Shown: piece by piece, positions 45,899 through 54,181 of the stretch | Position numbering within the stretch: position 1 is the first letter of the stretch | Layout of the letters: each line of letters starts with the position of its first letter | NCBI RefSeq assembly: GCF_001902145.1 | Contig: NZ_MRST01000022.1 | Location: 62,001-126,000 of the forward strand | Origin: Pseudomonas fluorescens | GTDB lineage: Bacteria; Pseudomonadota; Gammaproteobacteria; Pseudomonadales; Pseudomonadaceae | Reading direction: 5' to 3' | DNA: 64,000 bases | Program-made: the position numbers and the translations under genes | Notes under the pieces: model-generated | The model's input: the letters and a program-made list of their open reading frames with translations, nothing else | Databases searched by the model: none | Told to the model about the DNA's origin: nothing

Positions 45899-48511
45899 GT
45901 GACCATTATCCAAGAGATCCACGCGTGGTCGAAGGGGCTCTCAGCCTGGCAACAAGATGCAGTCGCCAGGCTCTATGAGGATCGGACACTTAGCGCAGTC
46001 GATCTTGAGGACTTATATGCGCTGGTCAAAGTAGAGGCCGGAATTCCTGACCCAGAAGGTCGTAAACCCAAAAAGCTTCAAGACGCTCAGGTCGCCCCAC
46101 CTGCCGATCCAGCTCGAATCGTTCAGTTGGTTGGCATCAAGGAGTTGGCACATGTCAACGCATTGGCGCATGGCGGCAGTATCCCAATTGCATTGACAGG
46201 CTTGACTGTCATCTATGGTGAGAACGGCGCCGGTAAGTCGGGCTACTCCAGGGTATTCAAGCACGCGTGCCGCGCAAGGGACCGACGCGAACCTATCCTT
46301 CCCAATGCGAACCTCGACCCCAAGACTGCCGGCGCAGCTCAAGCTGTATTCGAGACCATGATAGATGGTGTTGCCACAGACTTACCCTGGCGCTATGGAG
46401 CGGCTGCTCCCGAGCCGCTATCAGACATTTCCATCTTCGATACCCACTGCGCCCGAGCTTACATCGACAACCATGGCGACTTCGCCTACGCCCCATATGG
46501 GCTGGACATACTGGAAGGCCTGGCCAGTGCATGCAACAAACTCAAGGTTCGTGCCACACATGAAAAGACGGCAAACGCTCCGAGTGACGCGGCTTATGTG
46601 GCGCTGACGAAGGAACAAACGGCAGTTGCAATGGTGCTTATTGGTATACCGGCCAAGACCAAAGCAGATCAAATTGAAGCACTGGCTCAGGTCACCGAGG
46701 CTGAACAGGACCGGCTAACTCTTTTGACAAAGACCTTGTCGGAAGCTGACCCGAAGCAGAAGGCCCAAGCGCTGCGCCAGAAAGCCACACGACTCAATGG
46801 ATTGAGGGATCGTATCGCAGCCGCGATAGCCTTTGTTGACGACGATAAGATCGCCCAACTTCAAACACTCATTGATAAATCCAAAACGGCAAAATCCGCA
46901 GCTGAACTGGCTTCAACCGAATTCAAGCAGACCCCTGGACAACTGATCGGTACCGGCGGAGAGGAGTGGAAGGCTCTCTTCGAAGCGGCCCGAGCATTCG
47001 CCCAAACTTGTCACCCTGAGCATGAGTTCCCTGGTCTTCCAGAGGGCGCTGCCTGCCCGCTTTGCCAGAATGTCCTAGGCCCGGAAGGGACCGCGCGTCT
47101 TGTCCAATTTGATGCCTTCATCAAACAGAAAGCCGAGCAGACTGCGAAGCAAGCTCGCGAGCTCGCGGCATCTGCCTATAGGGCAATCCAGCAAGCCGCT
47201 CTAGATGTGATGTTCCGCGATGCGCTGATTGAGGAACTGACTGAGATTGATCCAATCCTTGCAACAGAATGCACGTCGATGCAGGACAGCCTGCTCCTCC
47301 GACAGAAATCCACGTTACGGGCAGCTGCATCTGATCTCCCATGGGCCGAAATTACGAAACTATCGACCAATCCACTGCATGCCTTGACCATCATCATTGA
47401 AGGTTTGCAGGAGCAGGCGAAGGCTCTGGAAGCCACAGCTGATGAGGCAGTACGCGCCGCCATGGTTGCCGAGAAACGTGAGTTCGATGCTCGGGTGCGC
47501 CTCGGAGAGGTCAAAGACGCTGTTTTGGAGGCTTTAGCCAAGCATGAGATTTGTCGCAAGCTGCAAATCTGCATCGACAGCCTCGATGCCCGTGGTATTT
47601 CGAGAAAGTCCACCGAGCTTTCTCGTACAACGGCTAGCCAGGAGTTGGCCGACGCCCTTAATGAAGAACTCAAGCGGCTAAAGGTGCATCAGCTACAGGT
47701 CGTAATGAAGCCGGAATCGCCTGGAGGCCGGACGCAATTCAAGCTTGTCTTGCAACTGCCAGGTGGTGGTGCACCTGGGGCAATTCTAAGCGAAGGGGAA
47801 CAGCGCGCGATTGCCATCGCGTCCTTCCTAGCTGAGATCAAACTTGGCAAGGGACGCGGCGGCATCGTGTTCGATGATCCGGTCTCTTCGCTCGACCACC
47901 GGCGCCGGTGGGAGGTGGCTGAGCGTTTGGCAATCGAGTCTCTGACTCGTCAAGTGATCGTCTTCACACACGACATCTACTTCCTTTGCATTCTGGAGCA
48001 AAAAATCGAGGAGCTAGCTGGCACACTAACCAAAAACTACATCCGCAGAACAGCCCAAGGCTTTGGTGTCCACTCCCAAGACTTACCCTTCGATGTTTTG
48101 GGTACCAAAGGACGCCTGGCTCGACTAAGAGATATGCTGGTGGAGGTTCGCAAAGCACAGAAAGTGGGAAATGATGACGAGCATCGCCACCTTACCGCCG
48201 CTTGCTATGGAAAGCTGCGTCTTGCATGGGAGCGGTGTATCGAGGAAGTTCTACTTAATGGTGCTGTTCAGCGGTTTGGCGAGGGGGTTTCAACTCAACG
48301 GCTCAAGTCTGTGATCGTGACCGACGACGACTATCGAGAGATTGAAACCGGAATGACTAAAAGCTCAAAATTCGAGCACGATGCCGCTATGGCGGTTGGA
48401 AGGCTGCCCATTCCAGAGCCCGATGAACTGGATCAAGATATTGCGAAGCTGGATGCGTGGCGCAAGGCTGTAGATGATCGCCTCAGAACAATCGCAAAAG
48501 CTCGAGGGTGA
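45899..48511 (+). CDS. Rad50/RloC-like AAA ATPase (AAA_13 type) with zinc-hook motif
   Basis: 870-residue ABC-type ATPase with the head split by coiled coils: Walker A GENGAGKS (107-114), signature LSEGEQ (630-635), Walker B FDDPVSSLD (658-666) and a His switch FTHD. The coiled coil is capped by CPLC (386-389), a Rad50/RloC zinc-hook signature. The C-terminal 170 residues contain RLAWE (R774, E778) and a later FEHD (H827), loosely like the R-xxx-E...H triad of the PrrC/RloC anticodon nucleases; spacing differs from PrrC, so this is tentative. GTG start with AAGGAGGA. Lies next to a restriction system, as PrrC does. Confidence 0.78.
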   Translation: MTIIQEIHAWSKGLSAWQQDAVARLYEDRTLSAVDLEDLYALVKVEAGIPDPEGRKPKKLQDAQVAPPADPARIVQLVGIKELAHVNALAHGGSIPIALTGLTVIYGENGAGKSGYSRVFKHACRARDRREPILPNANLDPKTAGAAQAVFETMIDGVATDLPWRYGAAAPEPLSDISIFDTHCARAYIDNHGDFAYAPYGLDILEGLASACNKLKVRATHEKTANAPSDAAYVALTKEQTAVAMVLIGIPAKTKADQIEALAQVTEAEQDRLTLLTKTLSEADPKQKAQALRQKATRLNGLRDRIAAAIAFVDDDKIAQLQTLIDKSKTAKSAAELASTEFKQTPGQLIGTGGEEWKALFEAARAFAQTCHPEHEFPGLPEGAACPLCQNVLGPEGTARLVQFDAFIKQKAEQTAKQARELAASAYRAIQQAALDVMFRDALIEELTEIDPILATECTSMQDSLLLRQKSTLRAAASDLPWAEITKLSTNPLHALTIIIEGLQEQAKALEATADEAVRAAMVAEKREFDARVRLGEVKDAVLEALAKHEICRKLQICIDSLDARGISRKSTELSRTTASQELADALNEELKRLKVHQLQVVMKPESPGGRTQFKLVLQLPGGGAPGAILSEGEQRAIAIASFLAEIKLGKGRGGIVFDDPVSSLDHRRRWEVAERLAIESLTRQVIVFTHDIYFLCILEQKIEELAGTLTKNYIRRTAQGFGVHSQDLPFDVLGTKGRLARLRDMLVEVRKAQKVGNDDEHRHLTAACYGKLRLAWERCIEEVLLNGAVQRFGEGVSTQRLKSVIVTDDDYREIETGMTKSSKFEHDAAMAVGRLPIPEPDELDQDIAKLDAWRKAVDDRLRTIAKARG

Positions 48512-48589
48512 TCGCGAGGGGCCTCGGAGCCAGCGTTTGCTGATCAAGCTGGCAAGTTAAGGAAGTCTAGTGGCGCAACGCCAAGAAGC

Positions 48590-48610
48590 AGGGCGGTCAA
48601 GTGCCGCCCT
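48590..48610. terminator. Hairpin between convergent ATPase and Gp2-like genes
   Basis: AGGGCGG / CCGCCCT stem with a 7-base loop, in the 112-base gap between convergent genes. Short T-run only. Confidence 0.5.
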
Positions 48611-48623
48611 GCCCTTTACAGTA

Positions 48624-49616
48624 TTATGGTTGTGCAGAATCAGGGTGTGTAGTGCGGTCATATCGCATTGGACACCGAAGCTGTCCTTTACGCAGGCACT
48701 TACCTCGCAACGGTTTCATACCCAACTGGTGATTTTTGACCAGATAGCGCATCGCATAGTGGACATGCCTCCGGATATCCAGATCGTCTCGTCGTACAAC
48801 ACCGAGAATGCACCGTTCACCGTACTGATCCTTGTCGTGATTGCAACTGTTGAAGCATCCCTGCCCCCTTGTGATACGGTCCCAAAGCTCACCAATCTGT
48901 TGGGCTTTGTAGATGTCTCCACGTACCTCGTTGCCATTGAAGAAGTAGGCAGCATGGATGTGGTAGCCACGATCCTCACCCTGCTCAACCGCATAGATGT
49001 AACCAGTGAGGTGGTCGAAGATAGGGTTACGCTCATGCTTAGTAAGCATCGAGTCCAAATCATCGAACACTTGTTCGACACGTAATCTGGCTTGAGCTTC
49101 AGAACGGTAGTAGAGATCAATCCGGATGATGTTCGTTCGCGAGTAGCGATCAAGCAAAGCATCAACGTAACCGGTGACATTGCCCTCCTGCTGCCTGACC
49201 TGATAGCGCCTGTCATCTTTCCGCCGGCGATACCACGGTTCACGAGTCAACTGCCGAATACGATCGACCAAGACGTTCATGCTGCGATGATGGTCCAAGT
49301 AAGCTGTACTCTCTTTGTTCAAGCACACAGGACCGGAAGGGTTAGGTTCTAGTCCGATGTCCTGACAAGCCTCCCTGAACGCTTGCAGGTGTTCGCTGTA
49401 GCGGTATTCAACTCGGTCATCGAACAGGTCCATCATCTGGCGGATGTGAGTGAAGTACCTGGAGAGCCGGGTCTCCTCTACTCGCTCATAACCTGCACGG
49501 GTTTGCCTGAACCGAAAGGCTGGGCTGTCATGCTGCTCAATGGCCTGGACGAGTCGTTCAATCTGAATGGCGATGTCGGACTGGGAAAGGTAGGTGTAGG
49601 TGTTGCGCTTGGTCAT
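48624..49616 (-). CDS. Inovirus Gp2 / YagK-YfjJ family protein
   Basis: 330 residues from ATG 49616 (MTKRNTYTYLSQSD). The second half shows the YagK/YfjJ (replication-initiator-like, inovirus Gp2) pattern: IIRIDLYYRSEAQAR, then GYIYAVEQGEDRGYHIHAA with the His-x-His rolling-circle-like metal site (HIHAAYFF), then HVHYAMRYLVK. Common on P4-like satellites and cryptic prophages. May initiate replication of the excised element; a Tyr nucleophile in YAMRYLVK is an inference. Confidence 0.82.
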   Translation of the reverse strand: MTKRNTYTYLSQSDIAIQIERLVQAIEQHDSPAFRFRQTRAGYERVEETRLSRYFTHIRQMMDLFDDRVEYRYSEHLQAFREACQDIGLEPNPSGPVCLNKESTAYLDHHRSMNVLVDRIRQLTREPWYRRRKDDRRYQVRQQEGNVTGYVDALLDRYSRTNIIRIDLYYRSEAQARLRVEQVFDDLDSMLTKHERNPIFDHLTGYIYAVEQGEDRGYHIHAAYFFNGNEVRGDIYKAQQIGELWDRITRGQGCFNSCNHDKDQYGERCILGVVRRDDLDIRRHVHYAMRYLVKNHQLGMKPLRGKCLRKGQLRCPMRYDRTTHPDSAQP

Positions 49617-49802
49617 GGTGACGTACCTGATTGGTGGTTTGCATATCAGGTAGGTGCGCTTTGTACTTTTTAACTGATGACCTATCGCTAGCTTGAGGAG
49701 GTGGTGTGTAGCTGAGTTAGACAACCTATTGGATCGTTACTGACTGATAGTTAATAGCTATATAACTAGAAGCACCTCACGCCACGGTGGACGATCCCGA
49801 TC

Positions 49803-49836
49803 AGGCTTGGCAATGGGGAGCAACATTGCCAAGCCT
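49803..49836. terminator. Strong 13-bp hairpin in the gap downstream of alpA
   Basis: AGGCTTGGCAATG / CATTGCCAAGCCT, loop of 8. The rest of the 335-base gap (49617-49951) holds a second, weaker dyad around 49861-49899 (CTAGGGGA...TCCCCCTAG) and no gene that I can support. Confidence 0.6.
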
Positions 49837-49951
49837 GCCTAGAGATTGACCCATTTGGATCCTAGGGGAGTTAGCTGAGAACAAAGGATTCCCCCTAGCG
49901 GCATAAGCGCCATGACCAGCTATCAACCGGTCATGGCGCAAATGGTGGTTT

Positions 49952-50179
49952 CTAGCTGGCCATACTCAGGCGGCCGGGGCGGGCTGCAGCGCTCTCAGCC
50001 AAGTCGCGCTCTTCGATTCTTCCCAAAATCCAGTCGTGCACCTCGCTTTCAACCCAACCGACACAACGGTCCCCCAATGAGACCGGCTTCGGGAAGGTGC
50101 CCTCCCCGATGTACTTGTAAATAGTCGACCTTGCCAGGCCGGTCGAATCGATGACTTCTTTCAGGCGGATGATCCTCAT
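49952..50179 (-). CDS. AlpA-family phage regulator
   Basis: 75-residue MerR-like winged-helix regulator: LKEVIDSTGLARSTIYKYI, then GTFPKPVSLGDRCVGWVESEV, the classical AlpA pattern. AlpA proteins activate excision/integrase functions of P4-like and CP4-57-like elements. Sits between the double winged-helix gene and the Gp2-like gene on the same strand. Confidence 0.92.
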   Translation of the reverse strand: MRIIRLKEVIDSTGLARSTIYKYIGEGTFPKPVSLGDRCVGWVESEVHDWILGRIEERDLAESAAARPGRLSMAS

Positions 50180-50231
50180 GAGCAGGCTCCTCTATTGGCT
50201 CAGAGGATCTGAAGAGGCGGTTAAAAATGAC

Positions 50232-51551
50232 CTAACCAGCCCAACCCGGCTTGGGATTAGTCTGCAAGCCAAACTGGTAGCGCTCTTCCTCAGTTAGCTG
50301 CGTCTCTCCATTGAATGGCTCACAGAAGCCTGACCGCGCATCCCTAATGACCAGGCAACTGGCCACAGGTACCGGCCCCCGTCTCAGCAACAGCGTAGTG
50401 ATCCGACTACCGTCGTCTCGATCAGGGGAAGGTATCACCTCCATTCGCGAATCCTTAAGGTCGCCCAATACCGTGCCCTCAAGTCGAGACTTGATCTTGG
50501 CGGCCCGCGCTACCACAAACCAATGAAAATGGTCGATGACCTCCAACCAATCAATCTCCCCTATCGCCAAGCCTGTCGTGAAATCTCCTTGCGGTCGATT
50601 GAAGTCGGCCGAGATCATATTCTTCAGCGGCGCGAACTCCCACGAGCGTTCTGGCAAACGCAGCTCATTCCAATGGTGGCTCAGCAGGTGCGACACATAT
50701 CGAGCCAACTTTAGATAGAGCACTTCAAAAACAGGCTCCCTAAGCGCCTGGAAGAAACGCAGTGCAACAGCCGGAGCTGCGGCAGAGACAGTCTCCCGAC
50801 GACCGACTCCATACTCGTGAAGCACGATGGACGCACAGCAGTCTTCCTCTAGCCTCAGCTGCGGGTGGTTCAAATTGAGAAAATAAGTTGTGCTGACCTT
50901 GACCTCCGCAAAAATCGAACTGGTCACCCCCGCAACCGAACTACGAATGAACCCCAGCTGAACCAGTCGTCGCAGCCTGGGTTTCAGCTTGACCTCATCC
51001 AGGCCGGTGAGCTGCTTGAGCATGGGCATCCCAACCCTGCGAACAACTCCGAGGTCATCCGCATGACACATCAACACAGCCAGAAGCAATCGATTACTGA
51101 CGCTGAGTCGGTTCGATTTTTTCCTGGCAGGTAGCTGCTTGTAACCAACTGCCTGCTCCGGCTCTCCTACAGCAACCTCCACAATGCTGTCCGACTCCTG
51201 GATATCTGGGCAGGACAGCAAGTGCCTGATGAGAGGCCCATGAGTTAGCGAGGCGATGGACTCTGGCCTGCTTCGCTCAACCTCTTGAAGCGCAGGTGCA
51301 ATTTCATAGCTACGTGTGGGCCGCCCCCGCCCAACTGACACCTCTTTGACCACTAGGAACGCTTCGTCCCTCGCCAACTCAGGCACTACCTCTGTCACCA
51401 GCCGCGACGAGATCATCAGACGCCTCGCCAATTCCTTCACCGTAAGCAAAACAGCGCCTTCCCCACCAAAGCGCATCGCGAAAGCCGCCAGGAAAAACCT
51501 CGCATTCGGCCCAAGACCTGACACCGGCTTTAGCAACAAATCAACAAACAC
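50232..51551 (-). CDS. Hypothetical protein with two winged-helix regions
   Basis: 439 residues. An N-terminal winged helix (LLTVKELARRLMISSRLVTE, then VGRGRPTRSYEIA, about residues 20-88) and a second one (SVSNRLLLAVLMCHADDLGV...MLKQLTGLDEVKLKPRLRRL, about 150-200) are visible. The remaining 230 residues have no known motif. Probably a DNA-binding replication or regulatory protein of the island. Divergent from the RHH-like gene, with a perfect 10-bp dyad between them. Confidence 0.7.
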   Translation of the reverse strand: MFVDLLLKPVSGLGPNARFFLAAFAMRFGGEGAVLLTVKELARRLMISSRLVTEVVPELARDEAFLVVKEVSVGRGRPTRSYEIAPALQEVERSRPESIASLTHGPLIRHLLSCPDIQESDSIVEVAVGEPEQAVGYKQLPARKKSNRLSVSNRLLLAVLMCHADDLGVVRRVGMPMLKQLTGLDEVKLKPRLRRLVQLGFIRSSVAGVTSSIFAEVKVSTTYFLNLNHPQLRLEEDCCASIVLHEYGVGRRETVSAAAPAVALRFFQALREPVFEVLYLKLARYVSHLLSHHWNELRLPERSWEFAPLKNMISADFNRPQGDFTTGLAIGEIDWLEVIDHFHWFVVARAAKIKSRLEGTVLGDLKDSRMEVIPSPDRDDGSRITTLLLRRGPVPVASCLVIRDARSGFCEPFNGETQLTEEERYQFGLQTNPKPGWAG

Positions 51552-51610
51552 AGCGTCAATCTCATTTAAATTTATATCGATAAATATACCCTGTTTTTAT
51601 AAAAAAAGAT

Positions 51611-51666
51611 TTTTAACGTGACTGCATAACGGTATTCGTACTTAATTGAATAAACCCACGTTAAAA
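51611..51666. promoter_or_regulatory. Spaced 10-bp dyad between divergent genes (candidate operator)
   Basis: TTTTAACGTG (51611-51620) and its exact complement CACGTTAAAA (51657-51666) lie 36 bases apart in the AT-rich 157-base gap. The spacing suits two operators bound cooperatively, by either the winged-helix or the RHH-like neighbour. Confidence 0.5.
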
Positions 51667-51708
51667 GGCTATGATTGAGCGAACCTCACAATCCTCAGAA
51701 GGCTAACA

Positions 51709-52581
51709 ATGGGGCGTAAACGGAAACCGGGCTTAGAGTGGCTTGACCCAGAGAATGGGACCCAGCGGCAATGGGCCCTGGATTACTTATGGGCGAAGGG
51801 CTTCAAGGTTTTCGATAAAGAGAATCGCGCCGGCTCCCCGATGCATTTTGCGAGACATGGAGAAATGCTGGAGCTCGGTGCAAAGATTGAGCGTCGGAAC
51901 GATGGACGCGAAATATTCCAAGACATGAAAGCTGCCTGGCGGCAAAAGGACCGGCGGGATTCCGCGAAAGGCAAGAAGGTGTGCGCCTTCACTCTGAACA
52001 CGTCAGCCAAAACAAACTTGAGTGAAATGGCCGAGGACCAGGGAAGGAGCGCCACAGCATTGCTAGAAAGCCTTATCACAAAGGCCTACAAAGCCCATAT
52101 CCGCAAGCGACAAACGCAACAATCGAAGCAAGTCCCGCGAGCAGCTCGTAATTACTCATTCCAGGGACCGAACAATACTGGTGAAAGGGATAACGGAGAG
52201 TTCCCAAACTCAGCCCGCCACCCTGAGACAACTGTGGAAGACGACGTAAACACTGTGCACGAAGTGACCGAAGTGTACTCAGGTGCACCGAGGCCGTTAC
52301 CGATTGCGGAAGCCTCCCAGGAACAGCAACGAACAAATACTCCTCTCCCCGAATCACTCCATGGCAGCCAAGTGCCGGCCACAACCACAATTGCGGACGA
52401 GCTCCAACCTGAGCAATCAGCTGCGGTGAATTTAAGCCCGCAGACGAATGACAACGTACCTACCTGCGCTCAAGTCGACGCCCAACTGACCACGATGAAA
52501 ATGGGGGCTCAAAAGAAAAGGCGGTTCACTATGCCCAGCGATCTTTTGCCGAAACCGTGGGAAGCAGATCAAAGCGATTGA
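51709..52581 (+). CDS. Hypothetical protein with RHH-like segment
   Basis: 290 residues, ATG 51709 preceded by AGAAGG. N-terminal 90 residues basic (MGRKRKPGLEWLDPENGTQ). Then KVCAFTLNTSAKTNLSEMAE followed by GRSATALLESLITKAYKAH (about 91-130) resembles a ribbon-helix-helix DNA-binding unit. Residues 140-270 are polar and low in complexity, ending with KKRRFTMPSDLLPKPWE. Last gene before attR. Possibly a partition or regulatory protein. Confidence 0.68.
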   Translation: MGRKRKPGLEWLDPENGTQRQWALDYLWAKGFKVFDKENRAGSPMHFARHGEMLELGAKIERRNDGREIFQDMKAAWRQKDRRDSAKGKKVCAFTLNTSAKTNLSEMAEDQGRSATALLESLITKAYKAHIRKRQTQQSKQVPRAARNYSFQGPNNTGERDNGEFPNSARHPETTVEDDVNTVHEVTEVYSGAPRPLPIAEASQEQQRTNTPLPESLHGSQVPATTTIADELQPEQSAAVNLSPQTNDNVPTCAQVDAQLTTMKMGAQKKRRFTMPSDLLPKPWEADQSD

Positions 52582-52695
52582 CGCGCTCGGTTTGACTCAG
52601 CGCATAGATCTTAGTATTCCAAAAAGTATTCCAACGAAAAAACAAACCGATATTAATCATTTAAAATCAATCACATACATAATCAATTCAGATTA

Positions 52696-52708
52696 CCCCG
52701 GCCCACCA
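52696..52708 (+). repeat. attR: imperfect copy of the ssrA 3' end
   Basis: CCCCGGCCCACCA, identical to the end of ssrA except for one missing T. The interval to the following terminator is 11 bases, as at the left end. Marks the right boundary of the island. Confidence 0.72.
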
Positions 52709-52719
52709 CTTCAGCAAAG

Positions 52720-52745
52720 AAAGACGTCCAAGGACGTCTTTCTTT
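52720..52745 (+). terminator. ssrA-type terminator (right copy)
   Basis: AAAGACGTCC / GGACGTCTTT with AA loop, followed by CTTTGTGCCT as at the left end. Probably the original chromosomal ssrA terminator displaced by the insertion, or the copy carried by the element. Confidence 0.8.
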
Positions 52746-52879
52746 GTGCCTGGCATTCCAGCAACCGCAATGTTAGTGTCAACCCATGACTACCTATTGC
52801 CTCACCCCGACAACCACCACCACGACCGCTTCAAGCGGAGCGTGCGAGGTGTCGTGAGCCAATAACCAACGAACACTTC

Positions 52880-52912
52880 AAAGGCCCGCCAGCGATGGAC
52901 AGGGCCTTTTTT
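52880..52912 (+). terminator. Terminator in the gap after attR
   Basis: AAAGGCCC / GGGCCTTT arms with a 14-base loop followed by TTTT. Upstream of the hydrolase gene; the rest of 52746-52953 shows no gene. Confidence 0.6.
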
Positions 52913-52953
52913 ATGCCCTTGTGTCGCTGGTTCATACGCAAGGAGATGCACCT

Positions 52954-53472
52954 ATGTACGCCCTGTTGATACTCGATATCCAAGTCGGACTCATCCACAG
53001 CCCGGAGAAACCCTGGCGCTGCGACGCGCTGTTGAAAACGCTCAATACCCTGATGGACAAGGCCCGCAGCGCAGGTGCGCCGATTTTTCTCGCTCGCCAC
53101 ATCGGCCCCGCTGGCTCGCCAATCGAGTCGGGCAGCCCGCTTACGCTGGTTGCACCGGAACTGAAGTTGCTGGGTGGGGAAGTGGTGTTCGAAAAGCGTC
53201 GGCCTAACGCTTTTGCAATGACTGACCTAGCGGACAATCTGCGCTCCAGCGGCGCCACCGGCGTGGTAGTCACTGGGATGAAAACGCAGTACTGCGTCGA
53301 CAGCACCTGCCGTGCCGCGCGTGATCTTGGCTTCGATGCAGTACTTATCGCCGACGGTCATACCTGTTCTGACACGCCCTTGATGAAAGCCGAGGCCATC
53401 GTGGCTCATCACAATGCCACGCTCAACGGGCCATTCTGCCAGTTGGTTCAGGCTGTGGACTGGAGCTTTTAA
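52954..53472 (+). CDS. Isochorismatase-family cysteine hydrolase
   Basis: 172-residue amidase-type hydrolase. The catalytic triad is visible: Asp in YALLILDIQ (about residue 8), Lys in VVFEKRRPNAF (about 78) and Cys in KTQYCVDSTCR (about 112), with the cis-peptide region VVVTGMKTQ. ATG 52954 follows AAGGAGA; an earlier ATG lacks one. Relatives cleave nicotinamide, isochorismate or similar amides/esters; the substrate cannot be told. First core gene right of the island. Confidence 0.88.
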   Translation: MYALLILDIQVGLIHSPEKPWRCDALLKTLNTLMDKARSAGAPIFLARHIGPAGSPIESGSPLTLVAPELKLLGGEVVFEKRRPNAFAMTDLADNLRSSGATGVVVTGMKTQYCVDSTCRAARDLGFDAVLIADGHTCSDTPLMKAEAIVAHHNATLNGPFCQLVQAVDWSF

Positions 53473-53583
53473 CAGAGCCTGACGACGGGGGCGGTCAACA
53501 GGGCTGGGCTTCGGAATTTTCCTGCAAGACGCCGCGCTATTGATGAACTAGCGCACCCCAACCAACAAGCCTAGCCTTCCCCT

Positions 53584-53782
53584 GTCGCTGCAAAATCAGC
53601 GACCGGGTTTAGCAGCTCGGTTAATATCAAGGCTTGCAAAGCCACCATCCGTTCGAGTGATGCTTTCTGCATCCGCTGGTTCGTGTCATGGCGGCTGTGC
53701 GTGGGGCACTTTCGGGTGCGCCGGGTTCCTTGATTCCTGGTCTGCTAACCCGCGTACGGTCGCCACCCTTTTCGTTTAGCAG
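53584..53782 (+). ncRNA. Candidate structured leader RNA upstream of the DUF6124 gene
   Basis: The 348-base gap 53473-53820 is rich in pairing. It has hairpin GTCGCTG/CAGCGAC (53584-53603) and an outer stem TGGCGGC (53689-53695) with GTCGCCA (53759-53765). The outer stem encloses hairpins GCAC/GTGC (53706-53719) and CGGGTT/AACCCG (53722-53752). CTGCTAA (53742-53748) can instead pair with TTAGCAG (53776-53782), an alternative fold near the ribosome site. TTTAGCAG also occurs at 53608-53615. Structure is read by eye; function as riboregulator is inference. Confidence 0.5.
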
Positions 53783-53820
53783 CGATGTCTGGCGACTCCA
53801 TCAATCAAGGAGTTTCAGCC

Positions 53821-54075
53821 ATGAAAAAAATCACCCCCAATCCCCCAACCACCCTCTTCACCCTCGCCGAAAACATCCACCCCGAAACCCTGCTAATCCA
53901 AGCCAGCGAAACCCTCGCCTCCCTCAACGCGATGACCACCGACCTGGCTTTCGAGCTTGAAGGCGCGCACCGCCACAAGTTGCTGGCCGCTCAGCAATTG
54001 ATCGTTCTAGGCGAGTTACTCGTAGAACGAGTCCTGAACACCCAGCCATTCACTACCCAAACGCCACAGCCCTAA
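53821..54075 (+). CDS. DUF6124 family small protein
   Basis: 84 residues from ATG 53821 (AAGGAG upstream). A proline-rich start (MKKITPNPPTTLFTLAEN) is followed by two amphipathic helices (ETLLIQASETLASLNAMTTD and HKLLAAQQLIVLGELLVERV). The family (DUF6124/DUF3077-like) is frequent, often in several copies, in fluorescent pseudomonads; function unknown. Preceded by a structured leader. Confidence 0.82.
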   Translation: MKKITPNPPTTLFTLAENIHPETLLIQASETLASLNAMTTDLAFELEGAHRHKLLAAQQLIVLGELLVERVLNTQPFTTQTPQP

Positions 54076-54181
54076 AACACGAAAACGGGCGAGCTGCCTC
54101 ACCGCATCTCGCCCGCTGGCATCCCTTCACACTTCCCATTACCCTGACGGCCTTTATCAGACAACCGGAAGTCAGATACCC

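Larger units (their letters stand above)
13487..52708. mobile_element. ssrA-integrated genomic island carrying several defence cassettes
   Basis: Bounded on the left by the 3' end of ssrA with a P4-type integrase gene directly after it, and on the right by a short imperfect repeat of the ssrA end. The content changes sharply from housekeeping genes to phage-related, toxin, restriction and RADAR genes, and returns to ordinary Pseudomonas genes after 52.9 kb. The integrase carries a frameshift, so the island may be immobile unless helped in trans. The DUF932/YqaJ block and the AlpA/Gp2 block suggest it grew by several acquisitions. Confidence 0.85.

Noticed and set aside
13487-52708. CRISPR array or tRNA genes inside the island
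   Set aside because: No regularly spaced direct repeats and no cloverleaf with TTC and CCA end found by eye other than ssrA.
52696-52745. Second ssrA gene at the right end
   Set aside because: Only the last ~13 bases of the tRNA-like end and a terminator are present.
53688-53960. 90-residue open frame running through the leader into the DUF6124 gene
   Set aside because: Overlaps the structured leader and the better-supported gene in another frame; no ribosome site.
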